The notes beneath the pieces are model-generated. The model made no database searches, was not told the DNA's origin, and worked only from the letters and a program-made list of their open reading frames with translations. DNA of 64,000 nt, taken from NCBI GenBank assembly GCA_942486035.1, contig CALNXK010000179.1, forward strand, positions 597,501-661,500, read 5' to 3'. Positions 22,820 to 34,840 of the stretch are shown piece by piece (the stretch's first letter is position 1; each line of letters begins with the position of its first letter). The DNA comes from Porites lobata. Its lineage: Eukaryota > Cnidaria > Anthozoa > Scleractinia > Poritidae. Both the position numbers and the translations under genes were made by a program.

Positions 22820-25800
22820 CTAGTTGAACGTCACGTTGGTGACAGTTCCAAGTGTGTATTGAAAGCCATTAATTCTCTTATACCAAGAGAGAAGTTCAAA
22901 TGAATGCTGCCACTCTGTAAAGGCAACTTGGGCCCCACTGTTCCCATGAAAATGACTGTCTAAAAGAAAAATTCCCTGTGTTGTTGGAATAAAGACAACT
23001 GTGTTGGACCGTAAGATAAATACTGATGTTGTTCGCCCTTTGGCTAGAGCTTGTCTCCAGTAGTAAGGCAAAGAAGCTGTGGGATTCGTCTCAGGGACAA
23101 TGCTAACAGGCAGTTCAGGTCCCACAGTAGTATTTCCAATGATGTTATTTAAACCACTAGAGGTTTGAAGTGCCTCCAACACACCAAATGTTCGAGGTAT
23201 ACTCGTTACTGAGTCATAGATAGAGTTCCCAGCCAAAATGCCTTGCACAACTATCTGATAGACCCATGTCTGACTTAGTGGACTCCCAGTTGCTGGAATG
23301 TTGACATTGGGTGAAAAAAACATTTTGCTAAATAAAAGGGCAATGAATGTGCATGCATTACTTCCTGTTCTTCCAAGGATTGTAGATTGAGAAATGATAT
23401 GTGGGAAAGACCAGTAGGTGACATTACCATTGTGATAGGGTTGGATGGTAATGGGTGTGAAAACATGAGATGGGGTATTAGAGTTGGATTCATGTACTGT
23501 TGGCTGGGCTGAAGAGTGATTGTGGTTTGGATGGGATGGAAGAGGGATTGCTGCATAACTATTCACTGTGCTGTCAACCTTCGTAGCCCATTCTGCTGAG
23601 GAATAAAATGACTGAGCCTCTGTCACACTCATTGCTGCTGGTGTACTAATTCTTTCTTCTTCCTGAATGTCTTCATTACTTTCAAAAGTAAGAGTATCAT
23701 GAGAAGTTAGCAGTCCAGTGTTGAATGTGTTCACTAATTTTTCCACCTTTTTCTTCAGTGGAACCAGACAGATCGGGCAACAATCATGCGATGAAATGCA
23801 AGATTGGTGAAAACAATGGAAGCAGGCCAATCTCATGACAGTACTTGTATCTCTTCTTGTGCATGTTGGATAATCACAGTAAACATTTGGGTCAGGTTCC
23901 AGGCCAGGTTCCACATCCTCCAAGTTATAACTCAGTGGAAAACACTTTGTGTCAACTATGGTGTCAAACGTTGGGAGATAATACTGTGGCTTTCCCTTTG
24001 GTCTTCCATTATTTGCAAGGGAGCGTTCGACCTAAAAAGACAAAACCAAATGAGGTCAGTAGAATATGAATACACTGAAGTGTACTTACATGTGTGTGCA
24101 CAATGCATTTTGCATATTTTATTGTGCTTCTTTACTTTAGTTTTAGTTCACAACTTTGTTTTCTTACTCTGTGGATTGACTGTATAACTTTTTACCAATT
24201 CTTTTGATTATTAGAGCAAAAACTGATAATTACTTTTCAGATGAAGTAATGTCAGTGTCATCTCTTTTTCAGTTATTAAGAACATAGGGCCAGTTCCTTA
24301 TCAAGCCGTATGGTACCTGTGTTATGGGCACCTTTAAAACTTTATAGTTCACTGTATTTACTTGCCAGAAACAATGTAATAATTATAAATAATTATTTGT
24401 GATATGTTTTTGCCTTAGGAGTGTTACCTGGTGTGATTTCTGACAGTTTCTTGAGACACTCCTGAACAGTTCAAGTAAGAATTCTGCTGTCTTCCCTGCG
24501 ATAAGCCATAATTTTGGTTCAGCATGACCGCGGTGGTATTGAGGAACAAAGGACTGTATAAAATCATTTAAAAAACCTGATGATGCGATAGACTTTGCTG
24601 TGTCTTCAATGCTTTTTGCATCGTCAAACTTCTCAGTGTTTCTTCGCAGTACAGAGTGCCAAACTTCAACCTTCTTTTCTGTGATCAGTTTGAGAACACT
24701 TGCCTTCTTTGACCAGTACTCTGGAAGATGTTTGCACTGGTATGCACAATCACTCAAAAATGACAAGGTTGATTTGTCATAATGTCTCCTTTTCCAGCAT
24801 ATGAAAATTATAGCTATTTGTGCCATAAATTTCTCATACAACTTTAAGTCACCACTTCTGAAAATGTTATACTGGTAGAACACAAGGGGCAAAACATGTT
24901 CAAGCAAGTGTAGAATGGTGACAAATTCATGTTGCTTGCACTTTCCAAACTTTTCCAGTACCTTTTGTCGTATCAGTTGCCAACCAAGTAAGGCAGCAGT
25001 AACACACAGGGATGTCTGGTATGGTTTGGGTTTCGATGCCAAAGTACCTCCAAAACATACGAAAACAGTTTGTCAAAAAAAAATTTAAAATTCAAAAGAA
25101 CATCTTCATAAGCATTCAGACACACATGAAATGGCCCTTGTTCTGGAATTATGCTAATGTTGGGATTCCATCCACTTGCTATCAGCTTTTTGGGATAGTA
25201 CCACCCTGGCCAGTCAGCAGGCAATGGTACAACAAATTTCTTGCTGTACAGGTTAAGTTGAGGGCATTTGTTCAGTACACGTTCAAGGGCCATCTTGTAA
25301 TGTTCCATGCTCTTTAAATCTTGTTGAAACTCATCAACTAGCATACAAGTCTCGAGCGTCTCAATGTCTTGTGTTGTTGGATCTGAGTACACCCTGTTCA
25401 ACAGACAGACATTACAGATATTTACAATTTCATTGCAATTATTAAGTAAAAAATTTTTTTTGCTGTTAACCTGTTGTCTTTCTCTTTTGTAATAGACATT
25501 TTTCTGTGATAAATGGGTAACAAATAAGACTAATGTGTACCTTAGTTCATGTAGTGCTGTTTGTAGTCTTCCTGGATCAAGGCTTTGCATGTAACTTGGT
25601 AGCTGGTCCCAGAACTGTTTATTCATATTCCTTAATGAGTTTGTTATTGTTTGCAAGACATTGTTAATGTCAATTCCGCCAGCACAGGTCCTCTGCTCTC
25701 CATTTACATTTATTGTCACTTGTCTGTGTAAGGGAAATGCAGGCCTAGGGACTGCATGAACTGATGGATGAACATCTGCCAAACAGGATGCCATGTGAAT

Positions 25801-27324
25801 GACATTTGTCCGTACCAACTGTGATGGTGTATGGAGTGAGTGGATGTTGTGGAAGTCATCAAGCATTAAAACTATAAAGCATTGCGGCTGTTAAGAAAGA
25901 CAAAAAGCAAAATTAAACACAACACACATAAACTGTTGTGTTAATGTTATTTACTGTATCAGGAGATTTCATGATGATTCTCTTTGTTTCAAAGCTTTTT
26001 CTTGGGCAATTGGTACACAACTTTTAGATATTAGATATATTTACACCCAAGGGACTCACCTCATTTACCCTGTGAAATTGTTGACAAATGAAGCTTGTGT
26101 GTTGTACAGTCAAATTAGTTTTTAACTGCTGTATTGTCCTGGGGGTTGTGCTGTATCCCAACACCTGGCCAGAAGATAGTCCCCGTAATGACATGCCACA
26201 GTTGGATGCATGCAGTCCGCTGTCCTTCTGTAGGGCAGACGTTTTTTGTGATCTGTGACAAATAAAACAAATGTTATTATACCAGTTATAAATGACTGTG
26301 TGCAAAATTATATCCCAGATCACTAAACTCAAAGTACATACCTAAAATAAGCCAGGATGTGAAGTAAAGCCACTACTCTCTGCTCTTGCAGCTTTCTTCT
26401 GTTCTCAGACAGGCTTTTACCTCCTGTAACACAGGTAAGAAGATCTTGAAAGAGTCCGGGGCTGTTTTTATTCACAAACTGTTTCATGGAATCTGTATCA
26501 TAAATCTTTATGTCAGGTGTGGTAACTTGGTGCCTGTAAAGAGCCTTTTGAAATTCCTCTAACTTCTTGTCAATTGTTGATTCTAAAATAAAGGAACCCA
26601 ACCGTTTAATACAAAATGTGTTTTATGGGAAATGCAAAATAGTTGAGGGATGTAAAATTTAATTGTAGCAATGCAAAGTAAATTAGTTAAACCTGTTATT
26701 CCTGAGAGCTGTTGTTTCAGCATCTCCATTTGTGTTGTCAGGGTGTGACATTTTTCAGCCTCCTTTTGGTAAAGTTGGTAAAACTCTGTCTCCTTTTCCG
26801 TTAAACTGGTCATCATATCCATTTTCTATAAAGAATGTAACAAGAACATGTTGGGGAAAAGTACTTGTTACTGACTTGGTAAAATGTAAATGCAAACTAA
26901 CCAGGGAATTGCCAATATTTACCTTACTTCGTTTTCTTCTTGCCATACCACTTTCTCCTTCTGTTTTTTTGTAAAACTTCCTTTTACAAGCATGGCACCA
27001 CTTGCTCCCTGGTCGGAAGTTTTCGTTTTTTCGGCCGTAATTATCAATAATTCCATAATGTGTCGCTGGAATCTCTGTAAGTTTCTTTGAGTGCTTCTCT
27101 TGAAAGGGTGCAGAGCACCGATTGTCTTGGCTCTCGATCATCCGCAGATGTCTGAGGCAAACAATGGTGTGTTCCGGCAACTCTGCTGCTCTCGCTAACC
27201 CTGGTGGTAAGGGTTTGCTAGGGCCATAACAATCCTCTTTCGAGTTTCTGGTTCTACCAGAAAACCAACACCCAAAAACAGACGGCAAAATGACAATAAA
27301 AAGCCAACAAGGTGTTGTAAACAT
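22820..27324 (-). CDS. Six-exon transposase-like protein with RING-H2 and protease-like carboxy region
   Basis: Exons on the minus strand: 26923-27324, 26693-26825, 26342-26582, 26060-26252, 24428-25887, 22820-24031. All have GT-AG borders and phases agree at all five junctions. One missing base near 25051-25055 shifts frame inside exon 5; otherwise about 1213 codons. Exon 1: Cys/His-rich zinc-binding-like segment (CLRHLR, then CHAC). Exon 2: coiled coil. Exons 4-5: FIVLMLDDFHNIHSLHTP, GPFHVCLNAYEDV and VEVWHSVLRRNT, which look like the conserved core of a transposase-like domain. Exon 6: RING-H2 pattern CFHCFHQSC then CCPIC, followed by a region with GSNACTFIAL (Cys codon 23351-23353) and LLDSHFHG that resembles papain-like cysteine proteases. 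Lying alone between clean TIRs, it is probably the transposase. The superfamily is unknown to me; DUF6589-like or KDZ/Zisupton-like families are worth testing. Confidence 0.75.
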
Positions 27325-28165
27325 CGCCGATAATTTTCACTAATTAGCCGGGTTCGCAACTTCACTTAAAGATCACGCGAATGGCCGTTTTTGGCGCGAA
27401 AACAATTTTTTCAAAATTTCTACACTCACTAGATTTTAAGGACAATGTTTTTTCTTCTCAAAACTGTTGTTTAAACCCTTATCTTTTCAACTGTGACCTT
27501 ATTTTTTCAATTTAAATGCCGTCTGTTTATTTCCCGCGAAACTGGAGTCATTTTGAATGAGCGCGCGCCTGAACCTGCGTTTTTTGCCGCATGCCACAGC
27601 ACATGCGCAGTCGTTTTTCAGCCCTGCTCATCCGGTCAGCTTTTTATTTCCGGTCTAGTATATAAACCAATTGAGTAAGCATAACATTGCCGTCGCGCCA
27701 AGTTTAAAAGCAAAAAGGGCTAAACAGACAAAAAAGGGGGCCAAAAAAATCACTTGTATCTTTGTCTGAGACGGTGTTCCAGGGGCCAAACGTTGTGGTC
27801 AACCGATTTGGCTGAAACTTGGCACAGAAGTTGGGTATAATAAGATATTTTAAAAGCCACTTTGGCTCACTTCTCTGAGTTTTAGTTTTGGAGTCTCATT
27901 TTTTGCCCTTTAAGCACCAAAAATCCAGCCTTCCAGGGGGCATTTTGAAAGTGTGATAAGACCCCACTAGTAAATTGTGCTGCCAAATGAATTTGACCAT
28001 GAACTCTACCATAATAGAGCTTTCAGTTCATGCATGTAACTTTGTCCTCAAGGAATTGCATAGAGAGGAGCCTAGGGCTAGAGTTTGGCCAAAATTGATG
28101 TTAAAATTACCACCTATAATAGCCATTTTTCAAAATTTCACTTTATTCACCTGCCTTCTTGCATA

Positions 28166-28480
28166 CCGTAAAATTTCGAAAATAAGCCCCTCCATGTATA
28201 AGCTCCTCCAAATATAAGCCCCCTAAACTCGTAACGCAAAAAACCCTCCGTTAAATCGCCCCTCCAAATGTAAGCCCCCCGGGGGCTTGTACTTGGAAAT
28301 TGCCCTCAAATACAAAATAAAACCAGTTTAAAACAGTAAATTCCCTTCCAACTATAAGGCTACCCCAATTAAGTTTGAAACGCAAATTTCCCTCCATAGA
28401 TAAGCCCCTCCAAAAATAAGCCCCTCAAAAAGGGCCTTTGAAAAACATAAGCCCCAGGGCTTATTTTCGGAATTTTACGG
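28166..28480. mobile_element. TA-targeting MITE (GTAAAATT / AAGCCCC family)
   Basis: Ends CCGTAAAATTTCGAAAATAA and complement TTATTTTCGGAATTTTACGG, flanked by TA (28164-28165, 28481-28482). The right arm of the inverted repeat holds the empty site with a single TA (near 34424), which proves insertion and fixes the boundaries. The interior has many copies of AAGCCCCTCC. TA target and size fit Tc1/mariner-type non-autonomous elements. Confidence 0.9.
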
Positions 28481-29848
28481 TAACTTCCAAACCTATACCA
28501 CTGTTTACTTTAGTCACCCAGTTATCAAAATCAGTTGAGAAAAATTTGGCTTATTATGGTTTATTGAATTTTTGGAACAAACACTTCATGCCCCTCTAAG
28601 GCGATGCAAATGGAATTTTGAGCCTAATTCAGGTCATAAACAAACCAAATTGTTAACAAGAAGCCCTTATTCTGTAACTGGTAAGTGAAAATGAATTGTC
28701 AAAGCCAAATCAGTTTTGTTGTTTAGAAATACACCGATTCTTACCTTAAAATTGATCTAAAACGGGCCTCTGATTAGCGCAACAAACACATAATTTAGCA
28801 AAACAAAGGTGATTTTATTCTTTGAAAACCTAGTAACCACCATAGAACACAAATGATGATGTTCTGATGTACATATAACAATCTTTTTACAAGATGCTTA
28901 AATTTTTCTTTGATTTATAGTCAGTTTCACGTCATATTTCTAAGCATTACTCCAAGTCTCCATATTTTGTCAGGCCCATTTTTTTTATATTTTTCCAGAT
29001 AAATTTAGCTTATCAAAAGGTTCGTTAACATACAATCTTCGTCTGACCTTGTAATAGCCTGAATAGTTGTTGTAAATACCCATCAGCAAAGGAGCATGAC
29101 CATACATACGTAGCCTACACAGACATATATGAGCTTCAGTGAGCAGTATCGAGGTGAACTGTGATTTTCCGAGTGCTTTAGAGCTGAAAAAATGAAACCA
29201 TCCATCCACGGTTAGGAGAGCTGGATAACAAAAAGCTTGTTTTGCTTTTATAAAGAAAATAACCCAAACAAAGCCCTTGCATTGAGATGATGCACTTGTT
29301 ATTACATCAAGTTAGCTGGCCTGCCATTTTGGACTTGAAGAGTGTGGGGACTGGACCGAGTTCCCGTCCAATCCTTCTCCCGTTTCGTGGGAATTTTTTT
29401 TGTTTTTCGTCAGGTGTGTTCGAAATTTTAGAAAGCGATCTGTTTCAGGATAATTTTTCGATGGCACTTTATTCCTTTGGAGGGGAAAATGACCAGTGCG
29501 GTGTCACGACATGGCCTGTGCAAGAAACAGGAATGCTTCCTTTGTTGTCTTGCCATAGTGACATGCTGCATGGTTAAAGCACAAGTAGAAGGGTTCAGGT
29601 GTGTCCCGGGGGAAGAAGAGGAAGAACTGGTGATGCCAAAACTACAGGTGATTCAAAATATCAGTTAGGGATCATATACGCGCACAAATGGCTTTTATCG
29701 TGATCTAGGGGACTCCTCTGACTGAAGAGAGATTTAGAGACGACGATATGTAATTTACGATATTGTCGTCTCAAATTGTTTGTTTATGGTTGATTGATTC
29801 CCATGTTAATATCCTGGGTCCTTATGAAGAGCACTAAACATTCATCAA

Positions 29849-30987
29849 ATTTGTCCAAAAAAAAAAAAGTACGATAATCTAGACAAATCTGGGTCTGGGT
29901 GGACTGAGCCCTCTCTTGGTTGATAGGAATACAGAAAAATAAAAATGTTTTTTCAACTGCTCGAGCTGCTTGTTTACATTAAGCTTGTCACGTGCACACG
30001 CTTATCTTGCAATGCACAATTCCATTATTTACCCTTTTTGTCGAAGATCTTTGCAAACATGCTGCATCTAAGTTTTTCGATGAAATTGACATTTTCGGGG
30101 AGAAAATGTCACTAAAACGTCGTCGCAAAATCGACCGCATTAGTTGATATTATTGGATTTGCTTGGAATAATGCATAGGCAATGAAAAAACACATGTTGT
30201 ACTTGAATGGGAACTGACTCTGAATCGTTCTGGAAGAGCGCGGAAGATTTGTGTATATTTGTACAAAAAATTGTTTCATTATTTAATTAAAAAATTATTT
30301 AGAATAATGTTAACTATTCAGTTAAAAGAATTATGAAAAAATATACCTAAATAAGAGTGTTATCTGCTAAAATTCTCTAAAATTCCCTAAAAAAACTCAT
30401 AAAATTTTCATTCTTTTTTGATAGCGAGGGCCTCTTTTGGTGAATAACCGCTGATCAGTTGTAGTGTAGATGACTCTGATGAAAAACTGCTGATTTGTTG
30501 TGCTCAGTGAACAGTACTCTAGACACTGTTGTAGCATGTGGGTGGACTGAGCCCTCTCTTGGTTGGTAGGAATACATAAAAATAAAAACTTTTTTCAAAG
30601 TTTCTGCCTGTGAAGTGTTATATATTGCTATTCAGTATTCTCCTATATATACTGCTATTTAAGTTCTAGTATTTGTCAATTTTTTTCTAATATTCTTGCG
30701 ATTTTCTAAAATTCTTTTTCGTGTCTAAAATTTCCAAAACAATTCCTACGGAATTATGTAGCTAAGCCTATTTTAAGTTGACTTGTCTTCGACGAAACAG
30801 GCAAATAAAGGAGACCGGTGGAGTTTCAATGCAAGCTGGCTCGAATTGTGCATTGCCCAACTTAGCCTTGCTTGATAAGCATGCCCAGGTGAAAAGCTGA
30901 ATGCAAACAACCAGCTCGAGCAGACAAAAAACAGCCTTCGAGTTATTTCTATTATAATTGTTATTGTTATTTTTTTTTGATAAAGAT
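29849..30987. mobile_element. Insertion in left arm, class unknown
   Basis: Sequence present only in the left arm. It contains two copies of a ~60-base block with GGTGGACTGAGCCCTCTCTT (near 29899 and 30541), each followed by a run rich in AAAATAAAAA. Possibly two related retroelement or SINE-like pieces. No clean duplication was seen, and the boundaries are taken from comparison with the other arm. Confidence 0.5.
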
Positions 30988-31062
30988 ATTGCTGCGAGGT
31001 CGGCATTATATTCTACCCACCAAAACCACATCGATCGAGAGGGACTGAGATTGAATTTTGGC

Positions 31063-31584
31063 CACCTTGTGACATGTTTACCAATGAAAGATACCTACGA
31101 TGTTTCTCGGGGATTCGCCTTTCTTTTGCTCTGAGCTTACTATATTTGGGAGATCGCGTTCTCGCCAACAAAGGGTGAATATAACGAGTATAACTGTATT
31201 TTGGCAAATATTGTACATGAAGTTCAGCTGGAAGTTTTAAAACATGTTTCAGATATTTCATGGGCCTACGTGATACACATCTATCCCCGAACACTGTTGG
31301 TGGTTTTGGTGGAAGTTGGAGTCTACATCCACCAAAACCACTCGACCTGTCCAGACCGCACATATGAGCCCTTACCTATAACGACTATAACCATTGTTAA
31401 ATCTCCAAAGAGGCAAGGGTTTTAATTTTTTTCAGGCGCATAGTTACGCTTCTGCAAAATATTGACGGACTTTTTAAGACCATACTCACAAAGCATAATA
31501 ATTATTGACACAAACAAAATTTTAATCATGGTTTTTATATAAGTTGTTATATTATTTACTCATAAAAATATTTTATGTTTTATT
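31063..31584. other. Loop region of the large inverted repeat, first part
   Basis: Sequence between the repeat arms. The words CCACCAAAACCA recur near 31017 and 31328, suggesting partial duplication. No gene recognised. Confidence 0.3.
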
Positions 31585-31760
31585 TTTATTATTATTATTA
31601 TTATTATTAATGTGCACTTGTGAGCAGCACACTTACACTTCCAGCGAACATTTTCACTTGGAAGAAGGAGAAACCATGCTCGCCCGGGGCAACGAAAATT
31701 TTCGTGCCCCATGCGAGAATCGAACTCGCGACCTTCCAAATCCCGTCATTCCCGGGAAAC
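31585..31760 (-). mobile_element. tRNA-derived SINE fragment
   Basis: On the minus strand a polymerase III B-box-like segment, GGTCGCGAGTTCGATTCTCG (about 31712-31731), is followed by a body with the hairpin GGGGCACGAAAATTTTCGTT and a 3' (AAT) tail that reads (ATT)n at 31588-31612 on the plus strand. The A box is not evident, so the head is degenerate or truncated. Confidence 0.6.
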
Positions 31761-31960
31761 AAACAGGAACATCATGGCGGGAATTTTAAGTTACGAACCC
31801 GCGTTCGATAGGAAAATTGCTGAGATTTTTGGATATGTTTCTTCTTCCAAGAGGCTTATAAACTCATCGCAGAGTTTGAAACGAGATCGACGACCAAGTT
31901 TTCCTGCTTCAAGGTGGACAAAGATTTTGGGAACATTGGTGTGTATCTAAGGTTCATCTA

Positions 31961-32249
31961 TTACTGCGCTTTTGACAAACATGCGAAATCTGAAGTTCCG
32001 AAGCCAACTGACGATTGCGTTTTTCGCTGCCGTCAATCATTTTAACGGACCTCTTAGGAAACAAAACTTTACTTTAACGGGTTCAAAAGGTCAAGGTTTG
32101 TGATTTGTGGGTTTCGATCCGTTTTGTGTGTTTCTGTGTTTCAAGGTTCGTTGCTTGTGTTCGTACTTATTATTGACGGCAGCGAAAAACGCAATTGTGA
32201 AGGCGGCTTTTGAACTTTAGAGTTAGCATGTTTGTGAAAAGCGCAGTAA
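31961..32249. mobile_element. MITE with long inverted ends (TTACTGCGC)
   Basis: Left end TTACTGCGCTTTTGACAAAC and complement GTTTGTGAAAAGCGCAGTAA. A further inner pair has GATTGCGTTTTTCGCTGCCG (32012-32031) and its complement near 32175-32194. The two halves pair over most of their length. TSD not resolved. Confidence 0.65.
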
Positions 32250-32340
32250 AGCTTTATGTACATTCATAATTCTTACAAATTTAGAATTTTGGAAGTCAAT
32301 ATATATACACTGCTAGCAGAGGTTTGTTTCCTGCTTGGTT

Positions 32341-32454
32341 CTTAGCATTTGTGAAGGCGTCCGCGTAGCTGGCATTCGCGTGGTAAACAAGCCAACCTAC
32401 GCGACTGCCAGCCGTCAGCCACGCGGACGACTTCAGGTAGAATGCTAAAATCCA
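32341..32454. mobile_element. Short palindromic MITE (TTAGCATT ends)
   Basis: TTAGCATTTGTGAAGGCGTC near 32342 pairs with GACTTCAGGTAGAATGCTAA at the right end, with inner arms GTCCGCGTAGCTGGCA and TGCCAGCCGTCAGCCACGCG. GC-rich and hairpin-forming. No TSD fixed. Confidence 0.6.
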
Positions 32455-32788
32455 TGCCGTAAAGAAACCCCTTCTTGCAGGGAGGGAATATAAAGCTCGC
32501 TGTAATTTAGACCTAGCTACCCTGGTTCCAGAGCTTGTTCTTGATTTTTCTCCACGTGAGAAACCTGGAGAAACTGAACGAGCACTTACCAGCGAGCTTC
32601 GCAATTCGTTCTCGCCGCTTTTCTCGTTTCCAGCATCTTACTAACATCTCAGTCATTATGTATGAAACTGTATCTCCCTGATATATTTTCTGCACCCCCA
32701 CAACTGTGAAATGAACGCAGCCTTTCTCGAGCCTTTCTCTTTCTTAATAGCTCCCAGTACAGAAGTGTAGTACACTCTGTTGGTATAG

Positions 32789-32849
32789 TAGCCTGCGTGG
32801 CAGGCTAATTCCCTTCCCCTTCCCTTTCGAACGCCTGCCACGCAGGCTA
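32789..32849. mobile_element. 61-bp palindromic mini-MITE (TAGCCTGCGTGGCAGGC)
   Basis: Perfect 17-bp arms TAGCCTGCGTGGCAGGC around a pyrimidine-rich loop. Flanks TTGGTATAG (32780-32788) and TTGGTTAAG (32850-32858) agree at 7 of 9 bases, a likely decayed 9-bp duplication. The same end word occurs singly at 51480-51498. Confidence 0.7.
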
Positions 32850-32892
32850 TTGGTTAAGCTATTGGTATAGTAGAATCCCGACTTCACTAACG

Positions 32893-32975
32893 CTAGAGCC
32901 CTGGTGGTTCAGTGGTTAGAACGACCGATCTAGTATTCGGATGTTCGGTTGTTCGTGCATATCATCCGTAGATTT
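32893..32975 (+). mobile_element. tRNA-like SINE head
   Basis: GGTGGTTCAGTGGTTAGAAC resembles a polymerase III A box and D arm, followed by a weak B-box-like segment near GTTCGGTTGTTCG. It lacks a full cloverleaf, so I call it a SINE-derived fragment rather than a tRNA gene. Confidence 0.45.
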
Positions 32976-33017
32976 TCCGAGAATCTTCGGTTACGACTTT
33001 TAAGTTATTCAAAATTC

Positions 33018-34840
33018 AATCTCAGTCCCTCTCGATCGATGTGGTTTTGGTGGGTAGAATATAATGCCGACCTTGCTGCGATGAGTTTGTTGAATGTTTA
33101 GTGCTCTCTGTGCTCTTCGTAAGGTCCCAGGAAATTAACATGGGAATCAATCAACCATGTGAACAAACAATTTGAGACGACAACATCGTAAGTTATATAT
33201 CATCGCAGTCTTTCTTCAAGCAAATAAACTGCGATAATTATCATTTGTGCGCGTTTATGATCCCTAACTGATCTTTTGAATCACCTGTAGCTTTGGCATC
33301 GCCAGTTCTTCCTCTTCTTCCCCGGACACACCTGAATCCTTCTACCGCAAGACAACAAAGGAAACATTCCTGTTTCTTGCACAGCCCATGACGTGACACC
33401 GCACTGGTCATTTTCCCCTCCAAAGGAATAAAGTGCCATCGAAAATAAAATTATCATTGAACAGATCGCTTTACACACCTGATGAAAAACAGAAAAAATT
33501 TCCGCGAAACGGGAGAAGGATTGGACGGGAACTCGGTCCAGTCCCCACACTCTTCAAGTCCAAAATGGCGGGCCAGCTAACTTGATGTAATAACAAGTGC
33601 ATCATCTCAATGCAAGGGCTTTGTTTGGGTTATTTTCTTTATAAAAGCAAAACAAGCTTTTTGTTATCCAGCTCTCCTAACCGTGGATGGATGGTTTCAT
33701 TTTTTCAGCTCTAAAGGACTCGGAAAATCACAGTTCACCTCGATACTGCTCGCTGAAGCTCGTATATGCCTGTGTAATCTACGTATGTATGGTCATGCTC
33801 CTTTGCTGATGGGTATTTACAACAACTATTCAGGCTATTACAAGGTCAGACGAAGATTGTATGTTAACGAACCTTTTGATAAGCTAAATTTATCTGGTAA
33901 AAATGTAAAAAAATGGGCCTGACAAAATATGAAGACTTTCCATGCTTGGAGTAATGCTTGGAAATATGACGTGAAACTGACTATAAATCAAAGAAAAATT
34001 TAAGCATCTTGTGAAAAGATTGTTATATGTACATCAGAACATCATCATTTGTGTCCTATGGTGGTTACTATGTTTTCAAAGAATAAAATCACCTTTGTTT
34101 TGCTAAATTATGTGTTTGTTGCGCTAATCAGAGGCCCGTTTTAGATCAATTTTAAGGTAAGAATCGGTGTATTTCTAAACAACAAAACTGATTTGGCTTT
34201 GACAATTCATTTTCACTTACCAATTACAGAATAAGGGCTTCTTGTTAACAATTTGGTTTGTTTATGGCCTGAATTAGGCTCAAAATTCCATTTTGCATCG
34301 CCTTAGAGGGGCATGAAGTGTTTGTTCCAAAAATTCAATAAACCATAATAAACCAAATTTTTCTCAACTCATTTTGATAACTGGGTGACTAAAGTAAACA
34401 GTGGTATAGGTTTGGAAGTTATGCCAGAAGGCAGGTGAATATAGTGAAATTTTGAAAAATGGCTATTTTGGGTTGTAATTTTAACATCAATTTTGGCCAA
34501 ACTCTAGCCCCAGGCTTCTCTCTGTGCAATACCTTGAGGACAAAGTTACATGCATGAACTGAAAGCTCTATTATAGTAGAATTCATGGTCAAATTCATTT
34601 GGCAGCACAATTTACCAGTGGGGTCTTATCACACTTTCAAAATGCCCCCTGGAAGGCTGGATCTTTGGTGCTCAAAGGGCAAAAAATGAGACCCCCCCTG
34701 TAACTCCAAAACTAAAACTCAGAGAACTGAGCCAAAGTGGCTTTTGAAATATCTCATTATACCCAACTTCTGTGCCAAGTTTCAGCCAAATCGGTTGACC
34801 ACAACTTTTGGCCCCTGGAACACTTTCTCAGACAATGACA
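33018..34840. repeat. Right arm of large inverted repeat
   Basis: Complement of 27765-31062 without the two inserts of that arm. The outer end is near TCTCAGACAATGACAC at 34827-34842. The arms differ by scattered substitutions and short indels, so the duplication is not recent. Confidence 0.85.

Larger units (their letters stand above)
19323..27628 (-). mobile_element. 8.3-kb DNA transposon with 27-bp perfect TIR and 9-bp TSD
   Basis: Perfect 27-bp terminal inverted repeats begin AGCAGGGCTGAAAAACGACT at 19323 and, as complement, at 27628. CATCCGGTC flanks it at 19314-19322 and 27629-27637; the next two bases (AG) also agree, so the duplication is 9-11 bp depending on where the terminus is set. 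Inside are a six-exon minus-strand gene (22820-27324), a 92-bp tandem repeat (20848-21400) and about 3.4 kb of sequence without a clear gene. Intact ends, a clean duplication and a nearly intact gene suggest a young autonomous or nearly autonomous copy. TSD length fits Mutator-like elements, but the protein does not look like a standard Mutator transposase. Confidence 0.88.
27765..31062. repeat. Left arm of large inverted repeat
   Basis: From TTGTCTGAGACGGTGTTCC inward, the sequence matches the complement of 33018-34840 with small differences. Matching landmarks include the 74-codon frame at 28985-29209 (copy at 33683-33922) and the frame at 29287-29668 (copy at 33241-33550). The arm carries two inserts absent from the other arm: a TA-flanked MITE (28166-28480) and about 1.14 kb at 29849-30987. 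I recognise no gene. The frames recur because the DNA was duplicated. Confidence 0.85.

Noticed and set aside
28985..29209. Conserved 74-codon gene (also at 33683-33922)
   Set aside because: Similarity is explained by the inverted duplication of the DNA; neither frame has a domain.
32893..32975. Functional tRNA gene
   Set aside because: Only an A-box-like segment is good; no full cloverleaf.
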